Shown: piece by piece, positions 24,435 through 33,314 of the stretch
Layout of the letters: the number at the start of each line of letters is the position of its first letter
Position numbering within the stretch: position 1 is the stretch's first letter
Assembly (NCBI GenBank): GCA_030523775.1
Contig: JAUNHW010000002.1
Location: 86,981-150,980 of the forward strand
Length of the DNA stretch: 64,000 nt
From: Akkermansia sp.
GTDB lineage: Bacteria; Verrucomicrobiota; Verrucomicrobiia; Verrucomicrobiales; Akkermansiaceae
Reading direction: 5' to 3'
Notes under the pieces: model-generated
Seen by the model: only the letters and a program-made list of their open reading frames with translations
Told to the model about the DNA's origin: nothing
Databases searched by the model: none
Made by a program: the position numbers and the translations under genes

Positions 24435-25859
24435 ATGAACGCCATACCAAACGTACTCGCCGGGCGCTATGCCTCGGATGCCATGAAATCCATCTGGTCC
24501 GCAGAGGGCCGCATTGTGCTGGAACGCGAATTCTGGATTGCCGTGATGAAGGCGCAGAAGGACCTGGGGCTGGATATCCCGCAGGAGGCCATTGATGCCT
24601 ACGAGCGCGTGAAGGACCAGGTGAACGTGGATTCCATCAACGCCCGCGAGCGCATCACCCGCCATGACGTGAAGGCGCGCATTGAGGAATTCTGCGATTT
24701 GGCGGGCTGCCAGCACATCCACAAGGGCATGACCAGCCGCGACCTCACGGAAAACGTGGAGCAGCTGCAGATTTGGCGCTCCATGCAAATCATCCGCGAC
24801 AAGGCGGTGGCCGCGCTGGACCGCCTGGCCGGGCACGCCGCAACCTGGCGGGACCTGGTGTTTGCGGCGCGCACGCACAACGTGGCGGCGCAGGCCACCA
24901 CCATGGGCAAGCGCGTGGCCATGTTCGGCGAGGAGCTGGTGCACTGGACCTGGGCGTGGTGCAGCGTGATGGACCGCTACCGCGTGCGCGGGCTCAAGGG
25001 GGCAGTGGGCACCCAGCTTGACCAGCTCTCCCTCTTCAACAAGGATGCCGCCACCGTGCTGCAGCTGGAGCAGCGCATCTGCGGGCACCTGGGCATTGCC
25101 GCCAAGTGGACCAACGTGGGCCAGGTGTACCCGCGCTCCCTGGATTTCGAGGTCATCTCTGGCCTGGTGGGGCTTTCTTCCGCGCCCAGCAGCTTCTGCA
25201 AGACCTGGCGCCTGATGGTGGGGCACGAGCTGGTGACGGAGGGTTTCGCCAAGGGCCAGACCGGCTCCAGCGCCATGCCCCACAAGATGAACCCGCGCTC
25301 CTGCGAGCGCGTGAACGGCTTCCACGCCATCCTGAAAGGCCACCTGGCCATGATCGGCGGCATCATAGGCGACCAGTGGAACGAGGGCGACGTCTCCTGC
25401 TCCGTGGTGCGCCGCTGCGTGCTGCCGGATGCGTTCCTGGCGGCGGACGGCCTGTTTGAGACCTTCATCACCGTGCTGGACCAGATGCAGGCGTACGAGC
25501 CGGTCATCCGCACGGAACTGAACCGCTACCTGCCCTTCCTGATGACCACCACCATCATGATGGCCGCCGTGAAGCGCGGCGTGGGCCGCGAGGAGGCGCA
25601 CGAGGTCATCAAGGAGCACGCCGTGGCAGTCTCCAACGACCTGCGCGAGGGCCGCATCTCCACCAACGACCTGCTGGACCGCCTGGGCGCGGATGCCCGC
25701 CTGAAGCTCACGCGGGACGAGATACAGGCCATCTACGATGCCAACGCCGGAGACACCGGCATGGCTGGCAGCCAGGTGGACGCCTTCACCGCCATGGTGC
25801 GGGAGCTGGCAGACCAATTCCCAGCCGGCGTGGGCTACACCCCCGGCGCCATCCTGTAA
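24435..25859 (+). CDS. purB: Adenylosuccinate lyase
   Basis: 474 residues from MNAIPNVLAGRYASDAM. It acts twice in purine synthesis, splitting fumarate from SAICAR and from adenylosuccinate. The fumarase/aspartase superfamily signature is GSSAMPHKMNPRSCE. GMTSRDLTENVEQ and RTHNVAAQATTMGKR are further landmarks that carry substrate-binding residues (the His in RTHN is the conserved general-acid candidate). An in-frame upstream extension crosses the promoter and is not coding. It is followed 21 nt later by the glycosidase-like gene. purH (36862) and guaB (58260) are the other purine genes in the window. Confidence 0.96.
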   Translation: MNAIPNVLAGRYASDAMKSIWSAEGRIVLEREFWIAVMKAQKDLGLDIPQEAIDAYERVKDQVNVDSINARERITRHDVKARIEEFCDLAGCQHIHKGMTSRDLTENVEQLQIWRSMQIIRDKAVAALDRLAGHAATWRDLVFAARTHNVAAQATTMGKRVAMFGEELVHWTWAWCSVMDRYRVRGLKGAVGTQLDQLSLFNKDAATVLQLEQRICGHLGIAAKWTNVGQVYPRSLDFEVISGLVGLSSAPSSFCKTWRLMVGHELVTEGFAKGQTGSSAMPHKMNPRSCERVNGFHAILKGHLAMIGGIIGDQWNEGDVSCSVVRRCVLPDAFLAADGLFETFITVLDQMQAYEPVIRTELNRYLPFLMTTTIMMAAVKRGVGREEAHEVIKEHAVAVSNDLREGRISTNDLLDRLGADARLKLTRDEIQAIYDANAGDTGMAGSQVDAFTAMVRELADQFPAGVGYTPGAIL

Positions 25860-25880
25860 CCCCCCACGCCTCCACCCGCC

Positions 25881-28052
25881 ATGGCCGCCGCCGCCCAAGA
25901 GACCGTGCTGATGCAGAACGATGCGTTCCGCCTCACCACGCACCGCCTGGTGCAGCAGGGCCTGGAGGCGGAAATCACCGCGGAGGGCAACCTGCGCATC
26001 TCCGCCCACGGGCAGGAACGCCTGGTGGAAATACCCGGGAAACCCGCCCTGGAATGCGCCGCCTACCACGGCTCCATCCCCGTGCTCGGCGCCATGTACA
26101 ACCTGGCCATCCAAGAGCTGAGCGACGACATCACCCCCAACGGCCACATGCTCGCCGGGGCCAACTGGTCCTCCGTGTGGACGCGCGACATAGCCTACGC
26201 CGTGGCGCTGGGCGCCGCCGTGGCCGCGCCGGAGGCCTGCCGCGTGAGCCTGGACTCCCGCGTGAAGCACGGCGTGGTGATGCAGGACACCGGAACCGGC
26301 GGCGGCTGGCCCGTCTCCACAGACCGCGTATCCTGGGCGCTGGGCGTGTGGGCCCTCTTCAAGGTGACCGGAGACCGCGACTGGCTGGAGCACTGCGCGA
26401 ATGTGCTGCAGGCCACGCTGGAGCAGGATGCCGCCGTGCTGCCGCCCCACAGCGTGCTGCGCCCCGGGGAAACCTCGTTCATCGACTGGCGCGAGCAGAG
26501 CTACCCGGACTGGATGACCCCGGCGGACATAGGCTCCTCCTACGCCTTCGGCACCAACGTGCTGCACTACATCTGCCGCCAGATACTGGCGCGCATGCTG
26601 CACCTGCTGGGCCGCAAGAAAGAGGCCAAGCCCTATGAGGAGCAGGCCGCCAGGCTGGCGGACGCCATACTGGAGAATTTCTGGAACAAGGGCTCGCGGC
26701 AGTTCGGCATCATGCGGCTGGCCAACGGCTACCGCGACGAGCGCACGGACACCCTGGCCACCGCGCTGGCCGTGCTCTGCGGGCTGGCGGGCAAGCACGC
26801 GCTGCACGCGCTCAACCACCTGCCGCGCTCACCCTGGGGCACGCCCGTGTTCTCCCCGTACAAGATATCCCAGCGGGATGCGTACCACAACCGCGCCGTA
26901 TGGCCCTTTGTGGAGGCGTATGTGATGCTGGCGCACGCAGAGCTGCAGGACACTGCGGGCGCGGGACGCTCCATGAGCCACCTGCTGCGCGCGTGCCTGG
27001 CCTTCGGCACCAACAAGGAGAACTTCAACGCCGCCACCGGCGAGCAGGGCGGCACCATCCTCAATTCAGACCGCCAGCTCTGGAGCGTGTCCGGCATGCT
27101 GGGCCTCTTCTACCACGGCCTCTTCGGCCTGCAGTATGAGAAGGAGAACCTGGTGATAGCCCCCTGCGTGCCCAGGGAGTACCGCGGCAGCCACTGGCTC
27201 ACCGGACTGCGCATCCGCAACATGGTGCTGGATATCCACCTGAACGGCTACGGCACGGAAATTGCATCCGCCATGATCAACGGCAAGCCCGGCTCTCCCA
27301 TCATCCCCCTCAATGCAGAGGGCCGCTTCCAGGTGGAGTTGGAACTGCTGCCCGGCGGGGACGACGAGGCACCCGCCGAACCGCCCGCCGCCATGGACGA
27401 CCTGCCGGAGCCGGAGTGGGATTCCCCCGCGCCCGCCATGCTGCGCTGGAAACCCGTGCCCGGCGCCGTATCCTACCGCGTGTTCCGCAACGGCACCGCC
27501 CTGGCCGCCACGGCAGACTGCTGCCTGCCCATCAACGGCACCGCCCCCTACACGGAGTACCAGGTGCAGGCCGTGAGCACCCTCACCGCATCCTGCCTGA
27601 GCCGCCCGTTCGAGGTGACCGCACCCGGCGCGAAGGTCAAGCTCGTTCCCTTCCGCATCGGCGAAAACGCGGAATTCCCCGTGGAGCACGGCCGCGCCTG
27701 GCTGGACACCCGCCCCTGCACCGCACGCCTGGACTACATGGACACCTACCTGCCCGCAGGCATCTACCGCGTGCGCGTGCGCTACTGCAACGCCACCGCC
27801 TCCCTGCGGGATGCAGACACCTGCGCGCTGCGCGAGCTGGAGGTGGACGGCCTGCCGCGCGGCATCATGGTGCTGCCGCACAACACGGAGGCGGGACAGT
27901 GGGAGGACTACACGCTCACCGCACCGCTCACCCTGCCGCTCGCGGAGGGGCGCCACGTGTTCTCCCTGCGCTACACGCCGCAGTGCGTGAACGCCAACGG
28001 CTCCACCAACCAGTGCATGGTGCAGGAGCTCATTGTCACGCGAATCAAGTAA
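25881..28052 (+). CDS. Six-hairpin glycosidase-like protein with C-terminal beta domains
   Basis: 723 residues without a signal peptide, so probably cytoplasmic. Residues 60-430 look like an (alpha/alpha)6-barrel glycosidase: WSSVWTRDIAYAVALGAA, GTGGGWPVSTDRVSWALG, FIDWREQSYPDWMTP and RDAYHNRAVWPFVEAY resemble GH63/GH78-type catalytic cores, and Asp/Glu candidates lie in TRDIAY and DWREQ. The C-terminal ~230 residues look like a fibronectin-III-like module (MLRWKPVPGAVSYRVFRNG) followed by a jelly-roll/CBM-like domain. I cannot assign a GH family or substrate. It is cotranscribed with purB by spacing (21 nt) and converges on the nitroreductase-like gene. Confidence 0.75.
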   Translation: MAAAAQETVLMQNDAFRLTTHRLVQQGLEAEITAEGNLRISAHGQERLVEIPGKPALECAAYHGSIPVLGAMYNLAIQELSDDITPNGHMLAGANWSSVWTRDIAYAVALGAAVAAPEACRVSLDSRVKHGVVMQDTGTGGGWPVSTDRVSWALGVWALFKVTGDRDWLEHCANVLQATLEQDAAVLPPHSVLRPGETSFIDWREQSYPDWMTPADIGSSYAFGTNVLHYICRQILARMLHLLGRKKEAKPYEEQAARLADAILENFWNKGSRQFGIMRLANGYRDERTDTLATALAVLCGLAGKHALHALNHLPRSPWGTPVFSPYKISQRDAYHNRAVWPFVEAYVMLAHAELQDTAGAGRSMSHLLRACLAFGTNKENFNAATGEQGGTILNSDRQLWSVSGMLGLFYHGLFGLQYEKENLVIAPCVPREYRGSHWLTGLRIRNMVLDIHLNGYGTEIASAMINGKPGSPIIPLNAEGRFQVELELLPGGDDEAPAEPPAAMDDLPEPEWDSPAPAMLRWKPVPGAVSYRVFRNGTALAATADCCLPINGTAPYTEYQVQAVSTLTASCLSRPFEVTAPGAKVKLVPFRIGENAEFPVEHGRAWLDTRPCTARLDYMDTYLPAGIYRVRVRYCNATASLRDADTCALRELEVDGLPRGIMVLPHNTEAGQWEDYTLTAPLTLPLAEGRHVFSLRYTPQCVNANGSTNQCMVQELIVTRIK

Positions 28053-28066
28053 ACCGCGCGCGGTTT
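28049..28066. terminator. Possible compact bidirectional terminator between convergent genes
   Basis: AAACCGCG and CGCGGTTT form a short palindrome spanning the two stop codons, followed on the plus strand by ATTTCT. It is weak as a terminator because the loop is minimal. Confidence 0.35.
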
Positions 28067-28676
28067 ATTTCTCCTTGCTTGGCCAGCCGACGGTCTGGTG
28101 GAGGATGGCGCGCTCCTCTCCCTTGAGGCCGAGCTCCCTGGTGAGTGCATCCGTGTCAATCAACCCGCGGATAACGGTGGCCAAGCCCCTGGAGGTGGCG
28201 TACAGGTACACGTTCTGGTAGGCGGAGCCCACGTGGCAGCGCCCCCAGGCATCATCCTTGGCGGTGAATATCAAATGCACGGGCGCATCGTTCACAAAGT
28301 CCTGCGTGGCGCAGAGGGGTATCAGGTTCTTGTCGTTCACCTTCTCCAGGGTGTTCTTCTGGCCGTCGTACATCCAGGTTCCCTCCTTGGTGAGCACATA
28401 GAGCCCCATGTTCTGGAGATTGCGCGCCGTGGCAATGGTGCGCTTGCCGTGGGAATTCGCGCCCCAGGCCACCCACAGGATTTCGGAGAGCGTCTGGTCG
28501 TCCACCGCGCGCTCCTTGTCGTAGAAGCGCCCGCTCTGGCGCTGGTCTATAGCCTGCATGAGCGGCATGCCGCCCGTGATGACGGGCTTGGGCAGCTGCT
28601 TCACCTCTCCCGCCAGTGCGGGAACTCCCAAGGCCAGCAGCCCCGCCGTCCATATGGTCTTCCTAATCGTGTTCAT
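28065..28676 (-). CDS. Exported nitroreductase-family (SagB-like) protein
   Basis: 203 residues. The ATG at 28676 gives a signal peptide, MNTIRKTIWTAGLLALGVPALAG; an alternative TTG four codons upstream is less likely. MQAIDQRQSGRFYD and LSEILWVAWGANSHGKRTIATARN are nitroreductase/SagB-type FMN-binding segments, and AYQNVYLYATSRGLAT is the conserved helix. Exported members occur in anaerobes, but their substrates are generally undefined. The reaction is inferred to be FMN-dependent reduction. It is convergent with the upstream glycosidase-like gene. Confidence 0.8.
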   Translation of the reverse strand: MNTIRKTIWTAGLLALGVPALAGEVKQLPKPVITGGMPLMQAIDQRQSGRFYDKERAVDDQTLSEILWVAWGANSHGKRTIATARNLQNMGLYVLTKEGTWMYDGQKNTLEKVNDKNLIPLCATQDFVNDAPVHLIFTAKDDAWGRCHVGSAYQNVYLYATSRGLATVIRGLIDTDALTRELGLKGEERAILHQTVGWPSKEK

Positions 28677-28694
28677 AACGGTTGTCAAGCGTAC

Positions 28695-28723
28695 ATCTTA
28701 CGCGCACGCAGCCGCCGAGTCAA
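28695..28723 (-). promoter_or_regulatory. Promoter of the nitroreductase-like gene
   Basis: TTGACT (28723-28718), 17 nt, TAAGAT (28700-28695), 18 nt to the ATG. Confidence 0.65.
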
Positions 28724-28801
28724 GGGAGAAAAAATCTCCCCATATATAAGTTTTTGCGGCAGATTCCCGCCGGTTTTTTTGGCGTTTTTTTGATTTTTTT
28801 C

Positions 28802-28831
28802 TTGCCAAGGGGGGTGGGTCAAGGGTAAATT
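28802..28831 (+). promoter_or_regulatory. Promoter of the candidate small RNA
   Basis: TTGCCA (28802-28807), 18 nt, TAAATT (28826-28831). No start codon with a sustained frame follows. Confidence 0.5.
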
Positions 28832-28837
28832 GGCGCT

Positions 28838-28981
28838 GCATGCGGGAGTGTTTCATGGCTCCGCATGTAGCGCTGAGAAGCGCTAGTTGTGTGTTAATGA
28901 GCTTTCAAGACTTTTTGTGTGTGAGTTTTGAAAGAATGCAAGGGCCTCCCGGAGCGAAAGCTCCGGGAGGTTTCCTTTTTT
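28838..28981 (+). ncRNA. Candidate structured small RNA (about 145 nt)
   Basis: A promoter-like site precedes the region and a strong intrinsic terminator ends it, with four hairpins between. First is a long stem (arms about 28833-28848 and 28859-28873, one bulge). Second is AGCGCT-GAGA-AGCGCT (28869-28884), whose 5' arm overlaps the first stem and so could be mutually exclusive with it. Third is an 11-bp stem with arms CTTTCAAGACT (28902-28912) and AGTTTTGAAAG (28924-28934). The terminator stem has a GAAA tetraloop. The mnmG promoter starts right after it. I do not recognise the family; it does not show SRP RNA or tmRNA hallmarks. Confidence 0.55.
28945..28981 (+). terminator. Intrinsic terminator of the candidate small RNA
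   Basis: CCTCCCGGAGC, GAAA loop, GCTCCGGGAGG, then TTTCCTTTTTT. It has perfect 11-bp arms. Confidence 0.9.
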
Positions 28982-28986
28982 CCGCA

Positions 28987-29015
28987 TTGACAACGCCGGG
29001 CGGATGCTCTACAAC
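28987..29015 (+). promoter_or_regulatory. Promoter of mnmG
   Basis: TTGACA (28987-28992), 17 nt, TACAAC (29010-29015), 11 nt to the ATG. Confidence 0.7.
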
Positions 29016-29026
29016 CGTCTGCGTTC

Positions 29027-30880
29027 ATGCATGAGGTGCCCACAGAGTACGATGTGGCGGTGATTGGCGGCGGGCATGCCGGAATCGAGGCCGCCCTGGC
29101 CGCCGCACGGCTCGGCGGCCGCGTGGCGCTCGTCACCCACAACCTGGACACCATAGGCCAGATGAGCTGCAACCCCTCCATAGGCGGGCTGGCCAAGGGG
29201 CACATGGTGCGCGAGATTGACGCCCTGGGCGGCGCCATGGGGCTGAATGCAGACGCCACCGCCATACAGTACCGCATGCTCAACGCGGCCAAGGGGCCGA
29301 GCGTGCGCGCCCCGCGTGCCCAGTGCGACAAGGCAGCCTACCGCACGCGCATGAAATGGGTGCTGGAAACCGCACCGGGCGTGCAGCTCTTCCAGGGAGA
29401 GGTGCGGGAAATCATGGTGGATGGCGGCAGCGTGCGCGGCGTGGAAACCGCGTGGGGGCAGCGCATCCGCGCGCGGCGCGTGGTGCTGTGCAGCGGCACG
29501 TTCATGCGCGGCCTGCTGCATGTGGGCATGAACCACCTGCCGGGCGGGCGCCTGGGCTGCGCCCCCAGCGGCATCTCCGCAAGCCTGGAGCAACTGGGGT
29601 TCCCGCTCTCCCGCTTCAAGACCGGCACCTCCCCGCGCGTGAAGGGAAGCACCATTGATTTTTCCGCACTGGAGATGCAGCCCGGGGACGAGCCGCCCAC
29701 GCTCTTCAGCAACCGCTCGCGCACGCTGCTGCACCGCGCCGCGGAACCGCACTGCACGCTCAACCACTGGGCGGATGCAGGCTTCACCCTGCAGCAGCTG
29801 CCCTGCGGTATCACCTACACCCACACGGGCACGCATGATATCATCCGCGCCAACCTGCAGCACAGCCCGCTCTTCGGCGGCGTGATAGAGGGCACCGGGC
29901 CGCGCTACTGCCCCAGCATAGAGGACAAGGTGGTGCGCTTTGCAGACAAGGAGCGCCACCAGGTCTTCATTGAACCGGAGGGCCGCAGCACAGACGAGTA
30001 CTACCTCAACGGCCTCTCCTCCTCCCTGCCCTTCTTCGTGCAGCTGGAAATCGTGCACAGCATCCCCGGCCTGGAGCATGCGGAGCTCATCCGCCCCGGA
30101 TACGCCGTGGAATACGACTACGTGGTGCCCACGGAGCTGCAGCCCACGCTGGAAACCAAACGCGTGCGCGGCCTCTACTTCGCCGGCCAGATCAACGGCA
30201 CCAGCGGGTATGAGGAAGCCGCCGGGCAGGGGCTGCTCGCCGGCGCCAACGCCATGCTCTCCCTGCGCGGGAAAGACCCGCTCATCCTGCGGCGGGACCA
30301 GGCCTACCTGGGCGTGATGGTGGATGATTTGGTGACGCGCGGCACGGATGAACCGTACCGCATGTTCACCAGCCGCGCAGAGATGCGCCTGCTGCTGCGG
30401 CAGGACAACGCGGATTTGCGCCTCTCCCCCCTGGGCGCGCGCATGGGCCTGGTTTCCGCAGGTGAGGGCGCCGCTGCGGAACAGCGCCTGCGCGGTATCG
30501 CGGAACTGCGCGAATACGCGCGCGAAACGCGGCACGCCGGCGTCTCCCTGGAGCTCTGGCTGCGCCGCCCTGAAAACGACTGGCGCATGCTGCCCACCGA
30601 AATGTTAAACCGCTTCCCGCAGAACGTGTGGGAGCCCGCAGCGCTGGAAATCTCCTATGCCGGGCACATAGACCGCATGCGCCTGGCAGCCGAGCGCATG
30701 CAGCGCCAGGAGGACAAGAAAATACCGGCCGACATCAACTACGATGCCATACCCGCCATGAAGACGGAGGCGCGCCAGCGGCTCAACCGCGTGCGCCCCG
30801 CCACCATAGGCCAGGCCGCGCGCATACCGGGCATCACCCCGGCAGACATTGCCCTGCTGCTGGTGCACGTGAAACGGTAG
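29027..30880 (+). CDS. mnmG: tRNA uridine-5-carboxymethylaminomethyl modification enzyme MnmG (GidA)
   Basis: 617 residues, typical length. With MnmE it installs cmnm5 at wobble U34 using FAD and folate. The N-terminal dinucleotide fold is [19 protein letters not shown]. The GidA signature [15 protein letters not shown] contains the conserved catalytic Cys, and [22 protein letters not shown] and [16 protein letters not shown] are hallmark blocks. The C-terminal helical domain for tRNA/MnmE contact is complete. The ATG is ambiguous by one codon pair (ATGCATGAG); the first ATG of that run is used. mnmE is not in the window. Confidence 0.97.
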   Translation: MHEVPTEYDVAVIGGGHAGIEAALAAARLGGRVALVTHNLDTIGQMSCNPSIGGLAKGHMVREIDALGGAMGLNADATAIQYRMLNAAKGPSVRAPRAQCDKAAYRTRMKWVLETAPGVQLFQGEVREIMVDGGSVRGVETAWGQRIRARRVVLCSGTFMRGLLHVGMNHLPGGRLGCAPSGISASLEQLGFPLSRFKTGTSPRVKGSTIDFSALEMQPGDEPPTLFSNRSRTLLHRAAEPHCTLNHWADAGFTLQQLPCGITYTHTGTHDIIRANLQHSPLFGGVIEGTGPRYCPSIEDKVVRFADKERHQVFIEPEGRSTDEYYLNGLSSSLPFFVQLEIVHSIPGLEHAELIRPGYAVEYDYVVPTELQPTLETKRVRGLYFAGQINGTSGYEEAAGQGLLAGANAMLSLRGKDPLILRRDQAYLGVMVDDLVTRGTDEPYRMFTSRAEMRLLLRQDNADLRLSPLGARMGLVSAGEGAAAEQRLRGIAELREYARETRHAGVSLELWLRRPENDWRMLPTEMLNRFPQNVWEPAALEISYAGHIDRMRLAAERMQRQEDKKIPADINYDAIPAMKTEARQRLNRVRPATIGQAARIPGITPADIALLLVHVKR

Positions 30881-30896
30881 GTGCAGGACCTGCCAC

Positions 30897-30932
30897 CATT
30901 CAAATTCGCACGCCCGCAAAAACCTTTGGGAC
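30897..30932 (-). repeat. 36-bp dispersed repeat, copy 1
   Basis: Read on the minus strand it begins GTCCCAAAGGTTTTTGCGGG and ends GAATTTGAATG. It matches 44244-44279 with five differences. It lies between mnmG and the small secreted protein gene. Confidence 0.6.
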
Positions 30933-30957
30933 AAACACGCGCGCACATGGCGCGGGC

Positions 30958-30986
30958 TTGACATGGCGGGGCTGCGGGTACATAGT
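30958..30986 (+). promoter_or_regulatory. Promoter of the small secreted protein gene
   Basis: TTGACA (30958-30963), 17 nt, CATAGT (30981-30986), 7 nt to the ATG. Confidence 0.6.
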
Positions 30987-30993
30987 GTGGCAC

Positions 30994-31443
30994 ATGAAAA
31001 CCTGCATCCTTGCCACCGCCGCCATCCTTGCCACCGCAACCACGCTTGCACAGGAGGCCGCCCCTACCGCGCCCGCGGCACCCGCAACCGCCCCTGCCGC
31101 CACGGCGGAACAGTTTGAAACCGCCGCACGCAACCTGATGAACTGCATCCGGGAGCTGGATGCCACGCTCCAGAGCGTGAAAGACACCGCGAGCGCAGAT
31201 GCCGCCGCGCCCAAGGTGAAGGAGCTGGTGGCCAAGATGAACGCCGTTTCCGCAGAGAACGAGAAGCTGGGCGAGCCCGCCCCGGAAATCCAGGCACAGG
31301 TGGAGAAGGCCATTGGCGCGGAGTTCCAGCAAACCATGGAATCCCTGGGCAACACCATGCGCCCCATCGCCATGAACGGCTTCTATGATTCCGCCGCGCT
31401 CACGGAGGCCATTGCCCCCCTGCTCTACGGCGGGGCGCAGTAG
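30994..31443 (+). CDS. Small exported Ala/Pro-rich helical protein, unknown
   Basis: 149 residues. The signal peptide is MKTCILATAAILATATTLAQ, followed by an Ala/Pro-rich linker (APTAPAAPATAPAATA) and then a ~100-residue charged alpha-helical domain. No cysteine-based or catalytic motif is visible in the mature part. It is transcribed alone from a promoter that predicts a leaderless mRNA and is convergent with the kinase gene 10 nt away. The function is not recognisable. Confidence 0.7.
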   Translation: MKTCILATAAILATATTLAQEAAPTAPAAPATAPAATAEQFETAARNLMNCIRELDATLQSVKDTASADAAAPKVKELVAKMNAVSAENEKLGEPAPEIQAQVEKAIGAEFQQTMESLGNTMRPIAMNGFYDSAALTEAIAPLLYGGAQ

Positions 31444-31453
31444 GCCGCACCCA

Positions 31454-32479
31454 TCATGAGAACGGGCGGATGTCGTCCATCCACTGGCTCACGCTTTGGT
31501 AGCGCTCGCTGATCATGGGGCGGCACGCGTGGTCGATGCTGCGCAGCAGGTCGATATCAAAATTCTTCAGCAGCTTGGGATAGCCGGCCAGCGGCGTGGC
31601 GCTGTCGTACAAATCCCGCTGGCGGCAGCCGGGCAGGCAGGTGCCCGTGAGCAGGTAGTACAGCGTGGCGCCCAGCGCATACAGGTCTGTCCACGGCCCC
31701 ATGTTGCCGTCCCGCTCCCCCTGCTCCGTGGGCGTGAAGCCCAGTGATTCCACGGTGGAGACATTGCTGTCGCCGTACTTTTCGCGCGCGGCGCCGAAAT
31801 CAATGAGCTTGGGCAGGCCGTTGCGGGTGATGAGCACGTTGTCCGGCTTCACATCACGGTGCAGCAGCTTGCGCTCGTGCAGGTAGTCCAGCGTGTCCAG
31901 CAGGCGCGCCATGAGCCCAACCAGGGATTCCTGCGTGATTTGGCTGCGGCCCTGCGCGTAGTCGGCCGCCACGCGGCCCAGCGATACGCCGTCGATGTAC
32001 TCCGTGGCGTAGTAGGAGGTTTGGTGCGCCTCGAAATAGCTGTAGACCTTGGCAATGCCGGGGTGGTCGAAACCGCCCAGCAGGCGTGCCTCGCGCAGGA
32101 AATTGCCGCGCCCCCAGTCATAGAGCTCGCGGCCGCTCTCCTCGTTGTTCAGGCAGACATCCAGCGCGCCGGTGCTGCGGTAGCACAGGGTTGCGGGGAA
32201 GTTCTCCTTGATCACCACCAGGCGGCGCAGGCGGTTCTCCCGCGCCAGGTAGGTGATGCCGAAGCCGCCGCTGCCCAGCGTGCGCAGAATGGTGTAGCCG
32301 CGCAGCGCGTGGCCCTCCGGCAGCTCCTTGGGGGCAATGCCGCAGTCCTTGTCCGCCTCTGCCGCACCGGCGCCATGGATATCCGCCTCCTGAGCAGCGG
32401 CCAGGATGTCCTGCATGAACGAACCGACGTTTCGGGAGGGTTCCAGCGGGGTGATGGGGCGTGAATCCTGCATGGGCAT
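31454..32479 (-). CDS. Eukaryotic-type Ser/Thr protein kinase (soluble)
   Basis: 341 residues. The kinase domain starts after ~58 residues: glycine-rich loop LGSGGFGITYLAR, ATP-lysine Lys91 in VVIKENFP, catalytic loop HRDVKPDN (207-214), DFG at 227-229 and the activation segment GFTPTEQGE, all intact. The protein ends with the kinase C-lobe: there is no transmembrane helix, PASTA or other sensor domain, unlike many bacterial STKs. The N-terminal 58 residues are probably disordered. The gene starts 26 nt after the WecG-type gene and is likely cotranscribed. Substrates are unknown. Confidence 0.9.
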   Translation of the reverse strand: MPMQDSRPITPLEPSRNVGSFMQDILAAAQEADIHGAGAAEADKDCGIAPKELPEGHALRGYTILRTLGSGGFGITYLARENRLRRLVVIKENFPATLCYRSTGALDVCLNNEESGRELYDWGRGNFLREARLLGGFDHPGIAKVYSYFEAHQTSYYATEYIDGVSLGRVAADYAQGRSQITQESLVGLMARLLDTLDYLHERKLLHRDVKPDNVLITRNGLPKLIDFGAAREKYGDSNVSTVESLGFTPTEQGERDGNMGPWTDLYALGATLYYLLTGTCLPGCRQRDLYDSATPLAGYPKLLKNFDIDLLRSIDHACRPMISERYQSVSQWMDDIRPFS

Positions 32480-32505
32480 GAACAATGTCGTCCGCGCGCT
32501 GGCGC

Positions 32506-33252
32506 TCACACCTTTCTGGTGAGGCAGTACCAGATGAATTTGCTGTTGTGGACACAGTACCGCTTGAAGAGGCGGCGGGGTTCGCAGCAGATGCGGTAGA
32601 GCCACTCCAGGCCGTGGGAGCGAATCCAGGCGGGGGCCTGTTTCACCAGGCCGGCGTGGAAGTTGAATGCGGCGCCCACGCCGAAATAGAGTGCCGGCGG
32701 CAGCAGGGGGCGGTTGGTGAAGAGCCAGCGCTCCTGCTTGGGGCAACCCAGGCCCACCCACACGCAGTTGGCGCCGCTGCGGCGGATAGCATCGAAAATC
32801 TGTTCATCCGTCCCCTCCGGCCAATCACCCATGGGCGGGCAGAAATGCCCCGCCACCTCCACACCGGGAAAACGCGCGCCAAGCCGCTCCTTGAGCAGGG
32901 AGATTGCCTCCTCCGTGCCGCCGAGCAGGAAATGGCGCAGGTGAACGGAACGGCCCCTGTCCCACATCATCTCCATCACATCCGGGCCGTACAGGCGGTG
33001 GGCATCCGCCCCCTTGCGGCGCATGAGCCAAACAATGGGCATGCCGTCCGGGCAGATGAAATCAAACCCGCGCACCCCGGCGCCGTACTCCTCATCCCCC
33101 AGTATGCGGGTGAGCACGTGCACATCCGAATGCGCGGAGAGCAGCGCGCGGTCCGCATGCGCGGCGGTCTCCGCCCAGGCGGCGCAAGCGTTCTCCAAAC
33201 TTGCCGCCACGTACGGAATGCCGAATATATCCACGCGCTCCAGCTCAGCCAT
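32506..33252 (-). CDS. WecG/TagA/CpsF-family glycosyltransferase
   Basis: 248 residues from MAELERVDIFGIPY. The family transfers ManNAc- or glucosyl-type sugars to lipid-linked acceptors for surface polysaccharides. Landmarks are the AHSDVHVLTRILGD-like TxN/D segment, the FICPDGMPIVWLMRRKG block with the conserved DGxP, RLYGPDVMEMM, LGGTEEA and WVGLGCPKQERWL near the C-terminus. The donor sugar and acceptor are not deducible. The kinase gene follows 26 nt later. The promoter is 6 nt before the ATG. Confidence 0.88.
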   Translation of the reverse strand: MAELERVDIFGIPYVAASLENACAAWAETAAHADRALLSAHSDVHVLTRILGDEEYGAGVRGFDFICPDGMPIVWLMRRKGADAHRLYGPDVMEMMWDRGRSVHLRHFLLGGTEEAISLLKERLGARFPGVEVAGHFCPPMGDWPEGTDEQIFDAIRRSGANCVWVGLGCPKQERWLFTNRPLLPPALYFGVGAAFNFHAGLVKQAPAWIRSHGLEWLYRICCEPRRLFKRYCVHNSKFIWYCLTRKV

Positions 33253-33258
33253 GGGCAA

Positions 33259-33287
33259 ACACTAATGCTGCGGTTCGGAAAAGTCAA
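33259..33287 (-). promoter_or_regulatory. Promoter of the WecG-type gene and kinase
   Basis: TTGACT (33287-33282), 17 nt, TAGTGT (33264-33259), 6 nt to the ATG. Confidence 0.65.
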
Positions 33288-33314
33288 GGAAATAGGCATG
33301 CGCCCCGCCCATTC

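Noticed and set aside
24375..26819. A minus-strand open frame of about 814 codons across purB and the glycosidase gene
   Set aside because: It spans two genes with clear motifs on the other strand and has shadow-type composition.
28838..28981. Assignment of the small RNA as 6S RNA, SRP RNA or tmRNA
   Set aside because: No central bubble, no SRP tetraloop domain and no tRNA-like ends or tag frame could be recognised.
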